DNA from: Candidatus Microgenomatus auricola
Lineage (GTDB): Bacteria; Patescibacteriota; Patescibacteriia; UBA9570; XYC2-FULL-38-9
Length of the DNA stretch: 6,521 nt
Assembly: GCA_005239655.1 (NCBI GenBank)
Contig: SBBP01000083.1
Span: 1 to 6,521, forward strand
Direction of reading: 5' to 3'
Position numbers and translations under genes: made by a program. The stretch's first letter is position 1. The number at the start of each line of letters is the position of its first letter. Shown here piece after piece: positions 1-5,508 of the stretch. The notes below the pieces were generated by a model, which saw only the letters and a list, made by a program, of their open reading frames with translations, was not told the origin of the DNA and made no database searches.

Positions 1-543
1 GGCTTCTCTCGCTCCGGCAACATCGGCAAATGTGGTTTTATTTTTCTTGGCAGGATCAACCGCTTGCGTGCGCGTTTGGCCAAACATCATTGCACGGTTG
101 TTGGTGCCTTGCACTTGTCGCAGCATCACCCACAGGAACAGTACAATAAAGAGCGCGGGCAAAATCACCGGCAAAATATTCACGAGGAAAAATTTCCACC
201 CGCTTTGGCCTTCGACGGAGATGGCTGTTTTTTGCAGCTCGCTTGGGCTGACTCCGTAATTGGCGAGCAGTGTGGGCAGCGACTCTGAGCCTTCTTTTTG
301 TGATCGCAGGACGGTTCCAGCTTCGTCGTTGAGTATGATAGTCAGCGCCGTTCCTTCTGTGACCGTGATCTGCTTCACTTCGCCTTTGCGAATATGCGTG
401 GCCAGTTCGCTAATTCCGATCTCCTGCGGTTCGTCGAACGGCGAATTGTAGAGCGAAAGGATCGAAGCAAACAGAATGAACACAAACAGGAACCCTAAAA
501 AATTGCGTAAGATATTTTTTGAGTCTGCATTCTTTTTTGGCAT
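1..543 (-). CDS. ftsH: ATP-dependent zinc metalloprotease FtsH, N-terminal part (runs off window)
   Basis: This is the first 181 codons of a membrane-anchored AAA+ protease that degrades misfolded membrane and regulatory proteins. The start MPKKNADSKN is at 541-543. A transmembrane segment lies at about residues 13-32 and is followed by the FtsH_ext-type extracytoplasmic domain (about 33-117), which contains ISELATHIRKGEVKQITV. A second transmembrane segment is at about 118-141 and is followed by RQVQGTNNRAMMFGQTRTQA. The visible part ends in TTFADVAGAREA, the conserved entry to the AAA domain. The Walker A and B motifs, the HEXXH zinc site and the C-terminus lie outside the window. Length and order match ordinary FtsH. 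No strong Shine-Dalgarno is visible (only GGGA about 12 nt upstream). It is transcribed away from the TauE-like gene. Confidence 0.96.
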   Translation of the reverse strand, partial: MPKKNADSKNILRNFLGFLFVFILFASILSLYNSPFDEPQEIGISELATHIRKGEVKQITVTEGTALTIILNDEAGTVLRSQKEGSESLPTLLANYGVSPSELQKTAISVEGQSGWKFFLVNILPVILPALFIVLFLWVMLRQVQGTNNRAMMFGQTRTQAVDPAKKNKTTFADVAGAREA

Positions 544-578
544 GTCTTTTATTACGTCCCATTAATATAAGCGTCGCC

Positions 579-607
579 AGTATACTACTCTGTCGTTGTT
601 TTATCAA
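579..607 (-). promoter_or_regulatory. Predicted sigma70 promoter of ftsH
   Basis: On the minus strand, TTGATA (602-607) is followed after exactly 17 nt by TATACT (579-584). Both boxes match consensus at five of six positions. The predicted start near 572 gives a leader of about 29 nt before the ftsH ATG. Inferred from sequence alone. Confidence 0.65.
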
Positions 608-618
608 GCGCACGCGTG

Positions 619-647
619 TTCACACGGTTCCACATTCATGCTACTCT
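619..647 (+). promoter_or_regulatory. Predicted extended -10 promoter of the TauE-like gene
   Basis: TTCACA (619-624), 17 nt, then TACTCT (642-647), preceded by the extended -10 TGC (639-641). Transcription would start at about 654, next to the ATG at 655, so the mRNA would be leaderless or nearly so. This fits the lack of a Shine-Dalgarno. A small inverted repeat GTGT-TC-ACAC (616-625) overlaps the -35. The promoter is back to back with that of ftsH. Confidence 0.6.
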
Positions 648-654
648 AGGCGCT

Positions 655-1440
655 ATGTTTTCTCTGATTCTTCTTGGGTTCATCGTTGGAGGGCTTGTGG
701 GCATGACGGGCATGGGCGGCGGTTCGATGATGACACCACTGCTCATCACTTTTTTGCATTATGAACCTGCGGTCGCGATTGGATCGGATATTATTTATGC
801 CGCAGTTACGAAAGTCGCGGGATCGTTTGCGCACCTCAAGCAAAAAACCGTCGACCTCACGATTGTGCGGCGGCTGGCCTATGGTTCGGTACCCGGAGCA
901 GTCGCCGGATCGTTGCTTGCCGACTATATCCGAGAAGCGGTCGCCGATGCTGACGACTATTTGAAGGTAACAATCGGCGTGGCAATTTGTTTGTCTGCTG
1001 CACTGCTCTTCGTGAGTATGTTTTACGACGTGCGCAACATCAAACTGCGACTGCACAATTTTTTCCGCGTGGACCAACATATTCTTGGTTACACAATCAG
1101 CACGGGCGTCTTTGGAGGATTTCTCGTTGGCCTCACCTCTGTTGGCGCGGGCAGTGTGATGCTGGTGTTAATGCTGGTTGTCTACAACACGAGCACACGT
1201 AAACTCGTTGGTACCGACATTGTCCATGCGACGATCTTGCTATTTACCGCTGGGTTCGTCCACCTCTTTGCGGGTAACATTGATTGGAAATTGGTTGCGG
1301 GTTTGCTGATCGGTTCCATCCCTGGAGTGTTGATCGGGAGCCGTTTGGCGCACAAAGTCTCTCGCACGGCGCTCAAAACCGTGCTCATTGTTGTTCTCTT
1401 TTTTCTTGGAGGCCAACTGGTGTACCGATTCTTTTTCTGA
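655..1440 (+). CDS. TauE/SafE-family membrane permease (sulfite/anion exporter-like)
   Basis: A 261-residue polytopic membrane protein of the TauE/SafE family (PF01925), whose studied members export sulfite, sulfoacetate or related organic anions. The substrate here cannot be deduced. The two-fold internal repeat typical of the family is clear: GLVGMTGMGGGSMMTPLL (about 13-30) matches GFLVGLTSVGAGSVMLVL (about 155-172), AIGSDIIYAAVTKVAGSFAH matches LVGTDIVHATILLFTAGFVH, and YGSVPGAVAGS matches IGSIPGVLIGS. Hydrophobic segments fill most of the length, with a more polar middle linker around 121-143. I chose ATG 655 because the protein then begins directly with the first membrane segment and the promoter places the transcript start there. 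An in-frame GTG at 616 lies inside the promoter. The length is normal for the family. Confidence 0.9.
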   Translation: MFSLILLGFIVGGLVGMTGMGGGSMMTPLLITFLHYEPAVAIGSDIIYAAVTKVAGSFAHLKQKTVDLTIVRRLAYGSVPGAVAGSLLADYIREAVADADDYLKVTIGVAICLSAALLFVSMFYDVRNIKLRLHNFFRVDQHILGYTISTGVFGGFLVGLTSVGAGSVMLVLMLVVYNTSTRKLVGTDIVHATILLFTAGFVHLFAGNIDWKLVAGLLIGSIPGVLIGSRLAHKVSRTALKTVLIVVLFFLGGQLVYRFFF

Positions 1441-1450
1441 TTCTTTTTCT
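1427..1450 (+). repeat. Exact 12-bp tandem duplication across the stop of the TauE-like gene
   Basis: GATTCTTTTTCT occurs twice in direct succession (1427-1438 and 1439-1450). The TGA stop (1438-1440) spans the junction. Reading on past it gives Phe-Phe-Phe and then TAA, so the duplication creates a second in-frame stop. This looks like replication slippage. No convincing terminator hairpin follows the gene. Confidence 0.7.
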
Positions 1451-1475
1451 AAAATTTTCCGGCTTTCGCTGAGGC

Positions 1476-1504
1476 TTGCGCTCCACGAGGGTTTCTGCTA
1501 CCAT
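1476..1504 (+). promoter_or_regulatory. Predicted extended -10 promoter of rpsA
   Basis: TTGCGC (1476-1481), 17 nt, then TACCAT (1499-1504), with TGC (1496-1498) immediately before the -10. The predicted start near 1511 gives a leader of about 76 nt. A much weaker second candidate (TGGTCA 1553-1558, CATTAT 1576-1581) would place a start right at the ATG. Confidence 0.5.
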
Positions 1505-1510
1505 CTGTTG

Positions 1511-1586
1511 GCGTATCAATTTATACACGAGGGGCATCCCTCACCGCAGACGTGGTCACGTCTCGGTTCACACATCATTATTAACA
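1511..1586 (+). promoter_or_regulatory. rpsA 5' leader with small hairpins and no Shine-Dalgarno
   Basis: The predicted untranslated leader contains GTAT...ATAC (1513-1526), the stem GAGGG/CCCTC with a 4-nt loop (1529-1542) and the palindrome CGTG-GT-CACG (1551-1560). The bases before the ATG (TTAACA) carry no anti-Shine-Dalgarno match. In E. coli, rpsA mRNA also lacks a canonical site and is autoregulated through leader structure. Similar control here is only an inference. Confidence 0.35.
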
Positions 1587-2933
1587 ATGGCCAAATCAAC
1601 AAAAATCGCTGCATCGTCTGCACAGATGCAAAAACTGATGGAAGAGTGCTCCAGTGTGAAACTTCCGGAAGTGGGTGCTGTGGTGGAAGGTGTTGTCATT
1701 TCTACAGCGAACAACGAAGTCCATATTGATCTCGGTGGCATTGCCACAGGTGTGGTGCGTGGTCCAGAGCTCGTTGATGAGTCGGGCATCTACACCAACT
1801 TACGTCCCGGCGATACGATCAGCGCAACTGTCCTCGACATCGAAAACGAATTGGGTGAACTGGAACTCTCGTTCCGTGAAGCTGGGCACAAAAAAGCGTG
1901 GGAAGAATTAGATCGTCTCTTTCGTGATCAAGAAATTGTGCAAGCGCAAATTCTGGATGCCAACAAAGGCGGCTTGCTTGCCCGTGTGGGCAACGTGACG
2001 GGGTTCTTGCCGGTATCACAGTTAACGGTTGAGCACTACCCGCGCGTAGAGGGCGCAAACAAAGCAAAAATTTTAGAGCGTTTGAAAACGTACATTGGTG
2101 AGACGTTTACCGTGCGTATTATTGATGTAGATGAATTTGAAGGGAAGTTGATTGTGTCTGAGAAAGCGGCACGTGAACACGAGCAGTCTGCTCGTCTCTC
2201 GGAGTACACGGTGGGCGACACGGTTGAGGGTGTGGTCACGGGCGTCGTGAACTTTGGTGCGTTCGTTGAATTTGGTGCGGGGTTGGAAGGTTTGGTGCAC
2301 ATTTCAGAGTTAGCCTGGCAGCGCATTGACAATCCAAAAGACATCATCAACGTTGGTGGCAAAGTGAAGGCGCAAATCATCTCGATTGACGGCGGACGCA
2401 TTTCGTTATCGATTCGCCGTTTGCAGACGGATCCATGGAAAGAGGTTACAAAAAAGTACACGGTTGGCGATGAAGTGGAAGGAACCGTGCTCAAACTCAA
2501 TCCGTTCGGTGCATTCGTTGAACTCGATCACGATATCCATGGCCTTGCGCATATCTCGGAGTTATCATGGAAAAAAATTCAATCACCGGAAGAAGTGTTG
2601 AAGGTCGGCGAGAAATTCAAATTCAAGATTGTATCGATCGAACCCGATCACCATCGCCTTGGGTTGTCGGTGAAGCAGCTGACCGAGCGCCCGGCGGGAA
2701 TGAAGAAGGATGAAGAAGAGAATGGCGAGGAGAAGTCAGCCGAAGATGTGGAGAAGAAAGAGACTGCAAAAGAAGAAGCGCCTGTGGAGGTCGCTGTGGT
2801 AACGACGGAATCTCCAGTTGTGGAGACTCCGGTAGTAGTGCCGAACCCAGTAACAGAAGAGAAAGAAACCGCACACGCAACGGAAACTGCGACCATCGCA
2901 GAGGAAAAACACGAAGAGGCTTCGGTAGCGTAA
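1587..2933 (+). CDS. rpsA: Small ribosomal subunit protein S1 (four S1 domains, acidic tail)
   Basis: A 448-residue RNA-binding protein that helps mRNA bind the 30S subunit. Four OB-fold S1 domains are visible. Domain 1 is at about 29-98 (GAVVEGVVISTANNEVHIDL...). Domain 2 is at about 115-195 (the divergent GGLLARVGNVTGFLPVSQL type). Domain 3 is at about 208-279 (VEGVVTGVVNFGAFVEF...GLVHISEL). Domain 4 is at about 293-366 (VEGTVLKLNPFGAFVEL...GLAHISELSW). Residues 370-448 form a low-complexity tail rich in Glu, Val, Thr and Pro. This is shorter than the six-domain proteobacterial S1 but close to the four-domain form of other bacteria. Start ATG 1587 gives the typical MAKSTK beginning. An upstream in-frame TTG at 1476 lies in the -35 box and is rejected. 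The gene is monocistronic and ends before a strong terminator. Confidence 0.93.
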   Translation: MAKSTKIAASSAQMQKLMEECSSVKLPEVGAVVEGVVISTANNEVHIDLGGIATGVVRGPELVDESGIYTNLRPGDTISATVLDIENELGELELSFREAGHKKAWEELDRLFRDQEIVQAQILDANKGGLLARVGNVTGFLPVSQLTVEHYPRVEGANKAKILERLKTYIGETFTVRIIDVDEFEGKLIVSEKAAREHEQSARLSEYTVGDTVEGVVTGVVNFGAFVEFGAGLEGLVHISELAWQRIDNPKDIINVGGKVKAQIISIDGGRISLSIRRLQTDPWKEVTKKYTVGDEVEGTVLKLNPFGAFVELDHDIHGLAHISELSWKKIQSPEEVLKVGEKFKFKIVSIEPDHHRLGLSVKQLTERPAGMKKDEEENGEEKSAEDVEKKETAKEEAPVEVAVVTTESPVVETPVVVPNPVTEEKETAHATETATIAEEKHEEASVA

Positions 2934-2956
2934 TCCACACTGATCGGTGCACACAT

Positions 2957-2984
2957 AAAACGCCCCTCGGCTGAGGGGTGTTTT
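2957..2984. terminator. Bidirectional intrinsic terminator between rpsA and the coiled-coil gene
   Basis: A 12-bp stem (2957-2968 with 2973-2984, one G-T wobble) encloses the loop GGCT. The core is CCCCTC/GAGGGG, flanked by AAAA on the left and TTTT on the right, so a U tract follows on either strand. It lies 23 nt after the rpsA stop and directly after the stop of the convergent gene, serving both. Confidence 0.9.
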
Positions 2985-2985
2985 G

Positions 2986-3438
2986 TTATGCGTGTGCTTT
3001 TACCCTCTTCTGTTTTGCTTTGAGTTGTTTAATGGCGATTGTATGACTCTGCAGTTGACGGCTCTGGTGATCAAACCGTTGGTCATGGCGCTTCAGCCAA
3101 TCAATGACACCCACATGATCATCTTCTGTTCTTTTGGCTTTTGTCATCGTTCCATCAATCATCGTCCGAAGAGTGTCAAAATGCTCTCCTGTGGCGTTGA
3201 GCACCTCGTTGAATCGCTCATCGACCTCGTTAAAGCGCTTGTCTACTTCGTTAAAACGATTATCCATCTCGTTGAATCGTTTGTCTACTGCGTCAAAACG
3301 GTCGTCAACTTTTTTAAAGCGCTTGTCTACCTCGTTAAAACGCTCGTCGATATACGCTTTCAGTGGATTCACGACTTTCGTAACCACTTGGCTCACGACT
3401 TGGGTAATGACTTCTTGGTTTGTTGGTTGTTTGGGCAT
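2986..3438 (-). CDS. Small coiled-coil protein with heptad repeats, function unknown
   Basis: A 150-residue soluble protein. Residues 8-24 (QEVITQVVSQVVTKVVN) form an amphipathic helix. Residues about 28-80 hold seven 7-residue repeats of the type RFNEVDK, with Phe and Val/Met at regular heptad spacing, which is the pattern of a long coiled coil. A further helix with RTMIDGTMTKAKRTEDDHVGVIDWLKRHDQRFDHQ follows, and the tail is basic (KAKQKRVKAHA). No signal peptide or catalytic motif is seen. Start ATG 3436-3438 is preferred because GAAGGGG sits 5 nt upstream. The longer in-frame ATG at 3462 lies upstream of the predicted -10 box. Short heptad proteins of this kind are common hypotheticals in Patescibacteria, and oligomerisation or a scaffold role is only a guess. 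It converges with rpsA and shares its terminator. Confidence 0.75.
   Translation of the reverse strand: MPKQPTNQEVITQVVSQVVTKVVNPLKAYIDERFNEVDKRFKKVDDRFDAVDKRFNEMDNRFNEVDKRFNEVDERFNEVLNATGEHFDTLRTMIDGTMTKAKRTEDDHVGVIDWLKRHDQRFDHQSRQLQSHTIAIKQLKAKQKRVKAHA
3208..3354 (-). repeat. Seven tandem 21-bp units encoding the heptads
   Basis: Units start at 3208, 3229, 3250, 3271, 3292, 3313 and 3334. The most similar pair (3229-3249 and 3313-3333) differ at about 2 of 21 positions. Others differ mostly at synonymous sites while keeping R-F and V/M-D, so the amino acid pattern is conserved although the DNA has drifted. Unit gain or loss by slippage would keep the frame. Confidence 0.8.
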
Positions 3439-3443
3439 AAAAA

Positions 3444-3460
3444 CCCCTTCAATGATTATC
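3444..3460 (-). promoter_or_regulatory. Predicted -10 and Shine-Dalgarno of the coiled-coil gene
   Basis: On the minus strand, GATAAT (3455-3460) is one mismatch from TATAAT. A start near 3448 gives a very short leader holding GAAGGGG (3444-3450), 5 nt before ATG 3438. The -35 is poor (TTCATC at 16-nt spacing), so the promoter is tentative. The ribosome site decides the start. Confidence 0.4.
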
Positions 3461-3524
3461 ATTCGTAAGGGGTGGTGATGAAGGTATCGTACTGCGGTTT
3501 TGTCGTGATGTCAAAAAAATTTGG

Positions 3525-3580
3525 CAAAGAGAAAAGCCTGGGGATCACGCGCGCTTGCGCAGTGTCTTGTACCCAGGCTT
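3525..3580 (-). terminator. Large stem-loop with T tract, probable terminator of the GC-rich gene
   Basis: AAGCCTGGG (3534-3542) and CCCAGGCTT (3572-3580) form a perfect 9-bp stem. The 29-nt loop contains a smaller GC hairpin (CAC..GCG-CTTG-CGC..GTG). On the minus strand the stem is followed by TTCTCTTT, as in an intrinsic terminator, about 130 nt after the stop of the 515-codon gene. The large loop is unusual. Confidence 0.5.
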
Positions 3581-3582
3581 CC

Positions 3583-3615
3583 CTCTTCGCTTGGCCGTTA
3601 CGGCCGAGCGAAGAG
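3583..3615. repeat. 33-nt near-perfect palindrome (15-bp stem, TTA loop)
   Basis: The arms 3583-3597 and 3601-3615 pair over 15 positions with one T-G wobble (3592/3606) around a 3-nt loop. The outer arm is CTCTTCGCT with AGCGAAGAG, and the inner is GGCCG with CGGCC. It directly abuts the preceding stem-loop. Its left arm CTCTT can alternatively pair with AAGAG at 3527-3531, extending that stem across a 2x2 mismatch, so the two structures compete. It has no T tract of its own. Confidence 0.85.
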
Positions 3616-3616
3616 A

Positions 3617-3684
3617 TGTCGACGTTTGCAGAATTGCCGGTGTCGACGAAGACCGTTTGTATGCGGGGATCGAGGGCTCCCCGC
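3617..3684. repeat. TGTCGACG direct repeat and a further GC hairpin downstream of the GC-rich gene
   Basis: TGTCGACG occurs at 3617-3624 and 3641-3648, 24 bp apart, each containing the palindrome GTCGAC. Then GCGGGGA (3663-3669) and TCCCCGC (3678-3684) form a 7-bp stem with an 8-nt loop. Together with the two hairpins on the left, these fill the 250-nt gap 3463-3712. I see no gene in that gap. Confidence 0.6.
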
Positions 3685-3712
3685 GGGCCCGTTGTTGTAC
3701 CGACGTTTCCGC

Positions 3713-5260
3713 TTAGCGCCGGCGCCGCTCCTCCTCCTCGGCTTTCGCCTCGGCGAGGTCGGCCTCGAGCTTGGCCTTCATCAGGTCCCCGAGGGTCCCG
3801 AGGGACTCGCCGCGCCGCCAGGGCGGGCGGTAGCGCTCCTTGCGGGACCGCCGCGCCACGTCCTCCTGGACGCCATGGACGACGACCTTGAGCTTACGCT
3901 CAATGGTCTCGACCCGGCTCCGCTCGGTCGGCGCGGGGGTCTCCCGCACCTCGACACGGACCTGGCCGCGCGGCTTGCGGCCCGGGGGCTTGAGGGCGCG
4001 CCGGCGCTCGCGCACCGGACGGTCGGGCTCCTCGACCCGAACGAGGTTCGTGACCAGCCAGACGAGGTTGTCGTCCGACATCCTCGTTCCCGTGAAGGCG
4101 CGGGAGTAGCCGCCGTTGAACATCGCGGGCTTGATACGGCCCGCGTCGTCACGGAGCTTGGTCACCATCTCCCAGCGGCCCGGCTCGCGGCCGCAGAGCT
4201 CACGCTCCAGCCGCTCCAGCTCGGTCCCCGGGGCGGTGAGGATGGTCACCCGCTGGAAACGGGTGTCGCGGATGATGAGGAGCTGGGCCTTGTCGTACGT
4301 GGCTTCCTTGCCCTCGCCACGCTTGATGGTCCAGCAGTGCTTGGCCTGCCGGCTGTCATCCACGTGCACGACCCGGGCGATGTGCCCCGGGAAGTCCTCC
4401 CGCGCGCCGAACCGGAACTCCTTGCGGATCCGGCACTGCGACTCCTCGCGGTTGGGCGCCGACTGCTCGACCGTGGTCATCAGCTCGAGCATATCGAACG
4501 CCCAGTTGAGGACCACCGTGTTGCGAGCCTCGCGGCCCAAGCAGCGAAGGAGCTGGCGGGCCGCTCCGCACAGGGTCAGCGGGTGGCGGGAGAACCACCA
4601 GTCCGCCGGGAGCTCGCCTTGGTTCTTCTCACGGAGCCCTTCGGCCCCGCGCAACCACGGCATCTCCGGGTCCATCCAGGGGGCGTGGCGGTCGGTGAAC
4701 AGGTGCCCGAGGAGCGAGCGGACCTCACGGTCCAACTCCTCGCGCGTCCACCGGCCGGTGTCGGTCAACATCGCGGCCTCGGCCGGGACCGCGAACTTGT
4801 CCAGGACGTAGCGGCGGTACTCGCCGCTATCGCCCTCCATGCGGAGGACGACGTTCCAGGCGTCCCGGATGCTCCGGACGAGCGAGAACGGGAACTTGCT
4901 CTCGTCCTTGAGGAACCCCCCGGGCCGCGTCTTGTCGTCCCCAACGCCGTTGTTGCAGGTGAGGTCGTCCGCGAGCTGGCGGGCGACCCGGTATCGCGGG
5001 AGGCGCAGGTCGATGCCCAGCCACTCGGCGAGGACACGGATCCGCGAGCCCTCGTCGTCCGAATAGGCGCGCAGATCGAGACCCCACCCGTTGCGGGTGA
5101 TCTCGTCCATCCCGTCCTCGTCCTCGAACCGGACGGCGGGGTTGAAGTCGAGTCCCGTCGCCGTGTTGAGAATGGTACGGGTGACGCCGACAGCGCAGGC
5201 GCCGTCGATGGTGGGGTTCGAAGCGAGAACCACGATGCCGTCGAAATTCCTGCTAGACAT
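3713..5260 (-). CDS. GC-rich gene for a 515-residue protein, possibly a diverged MYG1-like paralogue
   Basis: No confident family assignment. The protein begins MSSRNFDGIVVLASNPTIDG. The first 135 residues have a GIVVLASNPTIDGACAV strand-loop-helix, a GWGLDL segment, LAEWLGIDLRLP and FSLVRSIRDAW. This is the order seen in the MYG1-like protein encoded at 5614, but the DHH position reads DDE. Residues 137-310 have no recognised counterpart for the most part and are rich in Trp and Arg. Residues 324-413 (KAQLLIIRD...VTIL...TELERL...DNLVWLVTNLVRVEEP) align well by eye with 186-258 of that neighbour. Residues 414-490 are very basic, and 490-515 form a charged helix ending in EEEERRRR. No signal peptide or membrane segment is seen. 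ATG 5260 is chosen because GAGGAG lies 6 nt upstream. An in-frame GTG at 5320 would have to be read through leader hairpins and has no ribosome site. GC content is about two thirds versus about half in all neighbours, which suggests transfer. Confidence 0.8.
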   Translation of the reverse strand: MSSRNFDGIVVLASNPTIDGACAVGVTRTILNTATGLDFNPAVRFEDEDGMDEITRNGWGLDLRAYSDDEGSRIRVLAEWLGIDLRLPRYRVARQLADDLTCNNGVGDDKTRPGGFLKDESKFPFSLVRSIRDAWNVVLRMEGDSGEYRRYVLDKFAVPAEAAMLTDTGRWTREELDREVRSLLGHLFTDRHAPWMDPEMPWLRGAEGLREKNQGELPADWWFSRHPLTLCGAARQLLRCLGREARNTVVLNWAFDMLELMTTVEQSAPNREESQCRIRKEFRFGAREDFPGHIARVVHVDDSRQAKHCWTIKRGEGKEATYDKAQLLIIRDTRFQRVTILTAPGTELERLERELCGREPGRWEMVTKLRDDAGRIKPAMFNGGYSRAFTGTRMSDDNLVWLVTNLVRVEEPDRPVRERRRALKPPGRKPRGQVRVEVRETPAPTERSRVETIERKLKVVVHGVQEDVARRSRKERYRPPWRRGESLGTLGDLMKAKLEADLAEAKAEEEERRRR

Positions 5261-5266
5261 GGGAAA

Positions 5267-5289
5267 CTCCTCATCCGCTTTGAGCGGAT
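5267..5289 (-). promoter_or_regulatory. Strong Shine-Dalgarno abutting a 7-bp hairpin
   Basis: On the minus strand GAGGAG (5267-5272) is 6 nt from ATG 5260 and fixes the start. Immediately upstream, ATCCGCT (5273-5279) and AGCGGAT (5283-5289) form a perfect 7-bp stem with a 3-nt loop. The hairpin ends exactly where the ribosome site begins, which could modulate access to it. Confidence 0.7.
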
Positions 5290-5473
5290 CCCCTTGACCG
5301 GGGTCGTTTTGCTCCGCCACTGAAGATGTCGGCGGAGCGAGGTTTTTTTGTCGATGAACTTGGTCTCACGCGGACAACCCGCGTAAAGGGCCTGTTGTCA
5401 TGTGATGACGCGTCCCTGTTGAGAGAGTGACTCTCCCAACAGCGACGCATAATCTGCCTTAAAAAAAGTGTGA
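5273..5473 (-). ncRNA. Structured 5' leader of the GC-rich gene (candidate cis-regulatory RNA)
   Basis: This is the structured part of a roughly 213-nt leader running from the predicted start near 5473. In transcript order it holds the 39-nt imperfect palindrome 5410-5448 and a 6-bp stem ACGCGG/CCGCGT (5368-5373 with 5379-5384). The 5-nt loop of that stem (5374-5378) is fully complementary to 5394-5398, a possible H-type pseudoknot. Next are an A tract (T tract on the plus strand at 5343-5349), an 8-bp stem GCTCCGCC/GGCGGAGC (5311-5318 with 5331-5338), a weak CCCC/GGGG stem (5290-5293 with 5300-5303) and the hairpin at the ribosome site. I recognise no known riboswitch. The regulatory role is inferred. 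Confidence 0.45.
5410..5448. repeat. 39-nt imperfect palindrome
   Basis: Three perfect paired blocks are separated by two symmetric single mismatches: GCGTC/GACGC, CTGTTG/CAACAG and GAGAG/CTCTC around the loop TGA. That gives 16 paired positions in total. It sits at the boundary where base composition returns from GC-rich to normal. It has no T tract on either side that would make it a terminator. Confidence 0.8.
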
Positions 5474-5479
5474 CTACCT

Positions 5480-5508
5480 ATGATATACCAGATTTGACAT
5501 TCTGTCAA
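5480..5508 (-). promoter_or_regulatory. Strong predicted promoter of the GC-rich gene
   Basis: On the minus strand a perfect -35 TTGACA (5503-5508) is followed after 17 nt by TATCAT (5480-5485), one mismatch from consensus. The start is predicted near 5473. The promoter is AT-rich like the host background, in contrast with the gene it serves. Confidence 0.7.
5494..5508. promoter_or_regulatory. Operator-like inverted repeat overlapping the -35
   Basis: TTGACA (5494-5499), TTC, TGTCAA (5503-5508) is a perfect 6-bp inverted repeat with a 3-nt spacer. Its right half is the -35 box of the minus-strand promoter. A dimeric regulator could bind here. It could also be a coincidence of a consensus -35. 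Confidence 0.35.

Noticed and set aside
1476..1586. 37-residue N-terminal extension of S1
   Set aside because: The start would be TTG inside the predicted -35 box, and the extra residues are unlike S1. ATG 1587 gives a normal beginning.
3208..3354. CRISPR array
   Set aside because: The 21-bp units are contiguous without spacers, diverge at silent sites and encode a regular protein heptad.
3534..3615. Integron attC site
   Set aside because: The nested inverted repeats recall attC folding, but I find no convincing GTTRRRY/RYYYAAC core pair, no integrase and no array of cassettes.
3713..5260. Transposase in the GC-rich gene
   Set aside because: No HUH, DDE-spacing or serine/tyrosine recombinase motif is seen. 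The DDE at residues 68-70 is three adjacent residues, not a catalytic triad.
5261..5320. Longer start (GTG 5320) for the GC-rich gene
   Set aside because: It adds 20 residues encoded by hairpin sequence and has no Shine-Dalgarno, while ATG 5260 has GAGGAG at ideal spacing.
3521..5323. 600-codon plus-strand open frame opposite the GC-rich gene
   Set aside because: Its codons are exact reverse complements of those of the minus-strand gene, so it is open simply because that gene avoids TTA, CTA and TCA. It has no ribosome site, its Leu/Arg/Pro-rich composition looks like an antisense shadow, and it would read through both terminal hairpins.
5311..5349. Plus-strand intrinsic terminator (8-bp stem followed by T7)
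   Set aside because: The T tract is separated from the stem by GAGG, the loop is 12 nt, and no plus-strand gene lies upstream. It fits better as part of the minus-strand leader.
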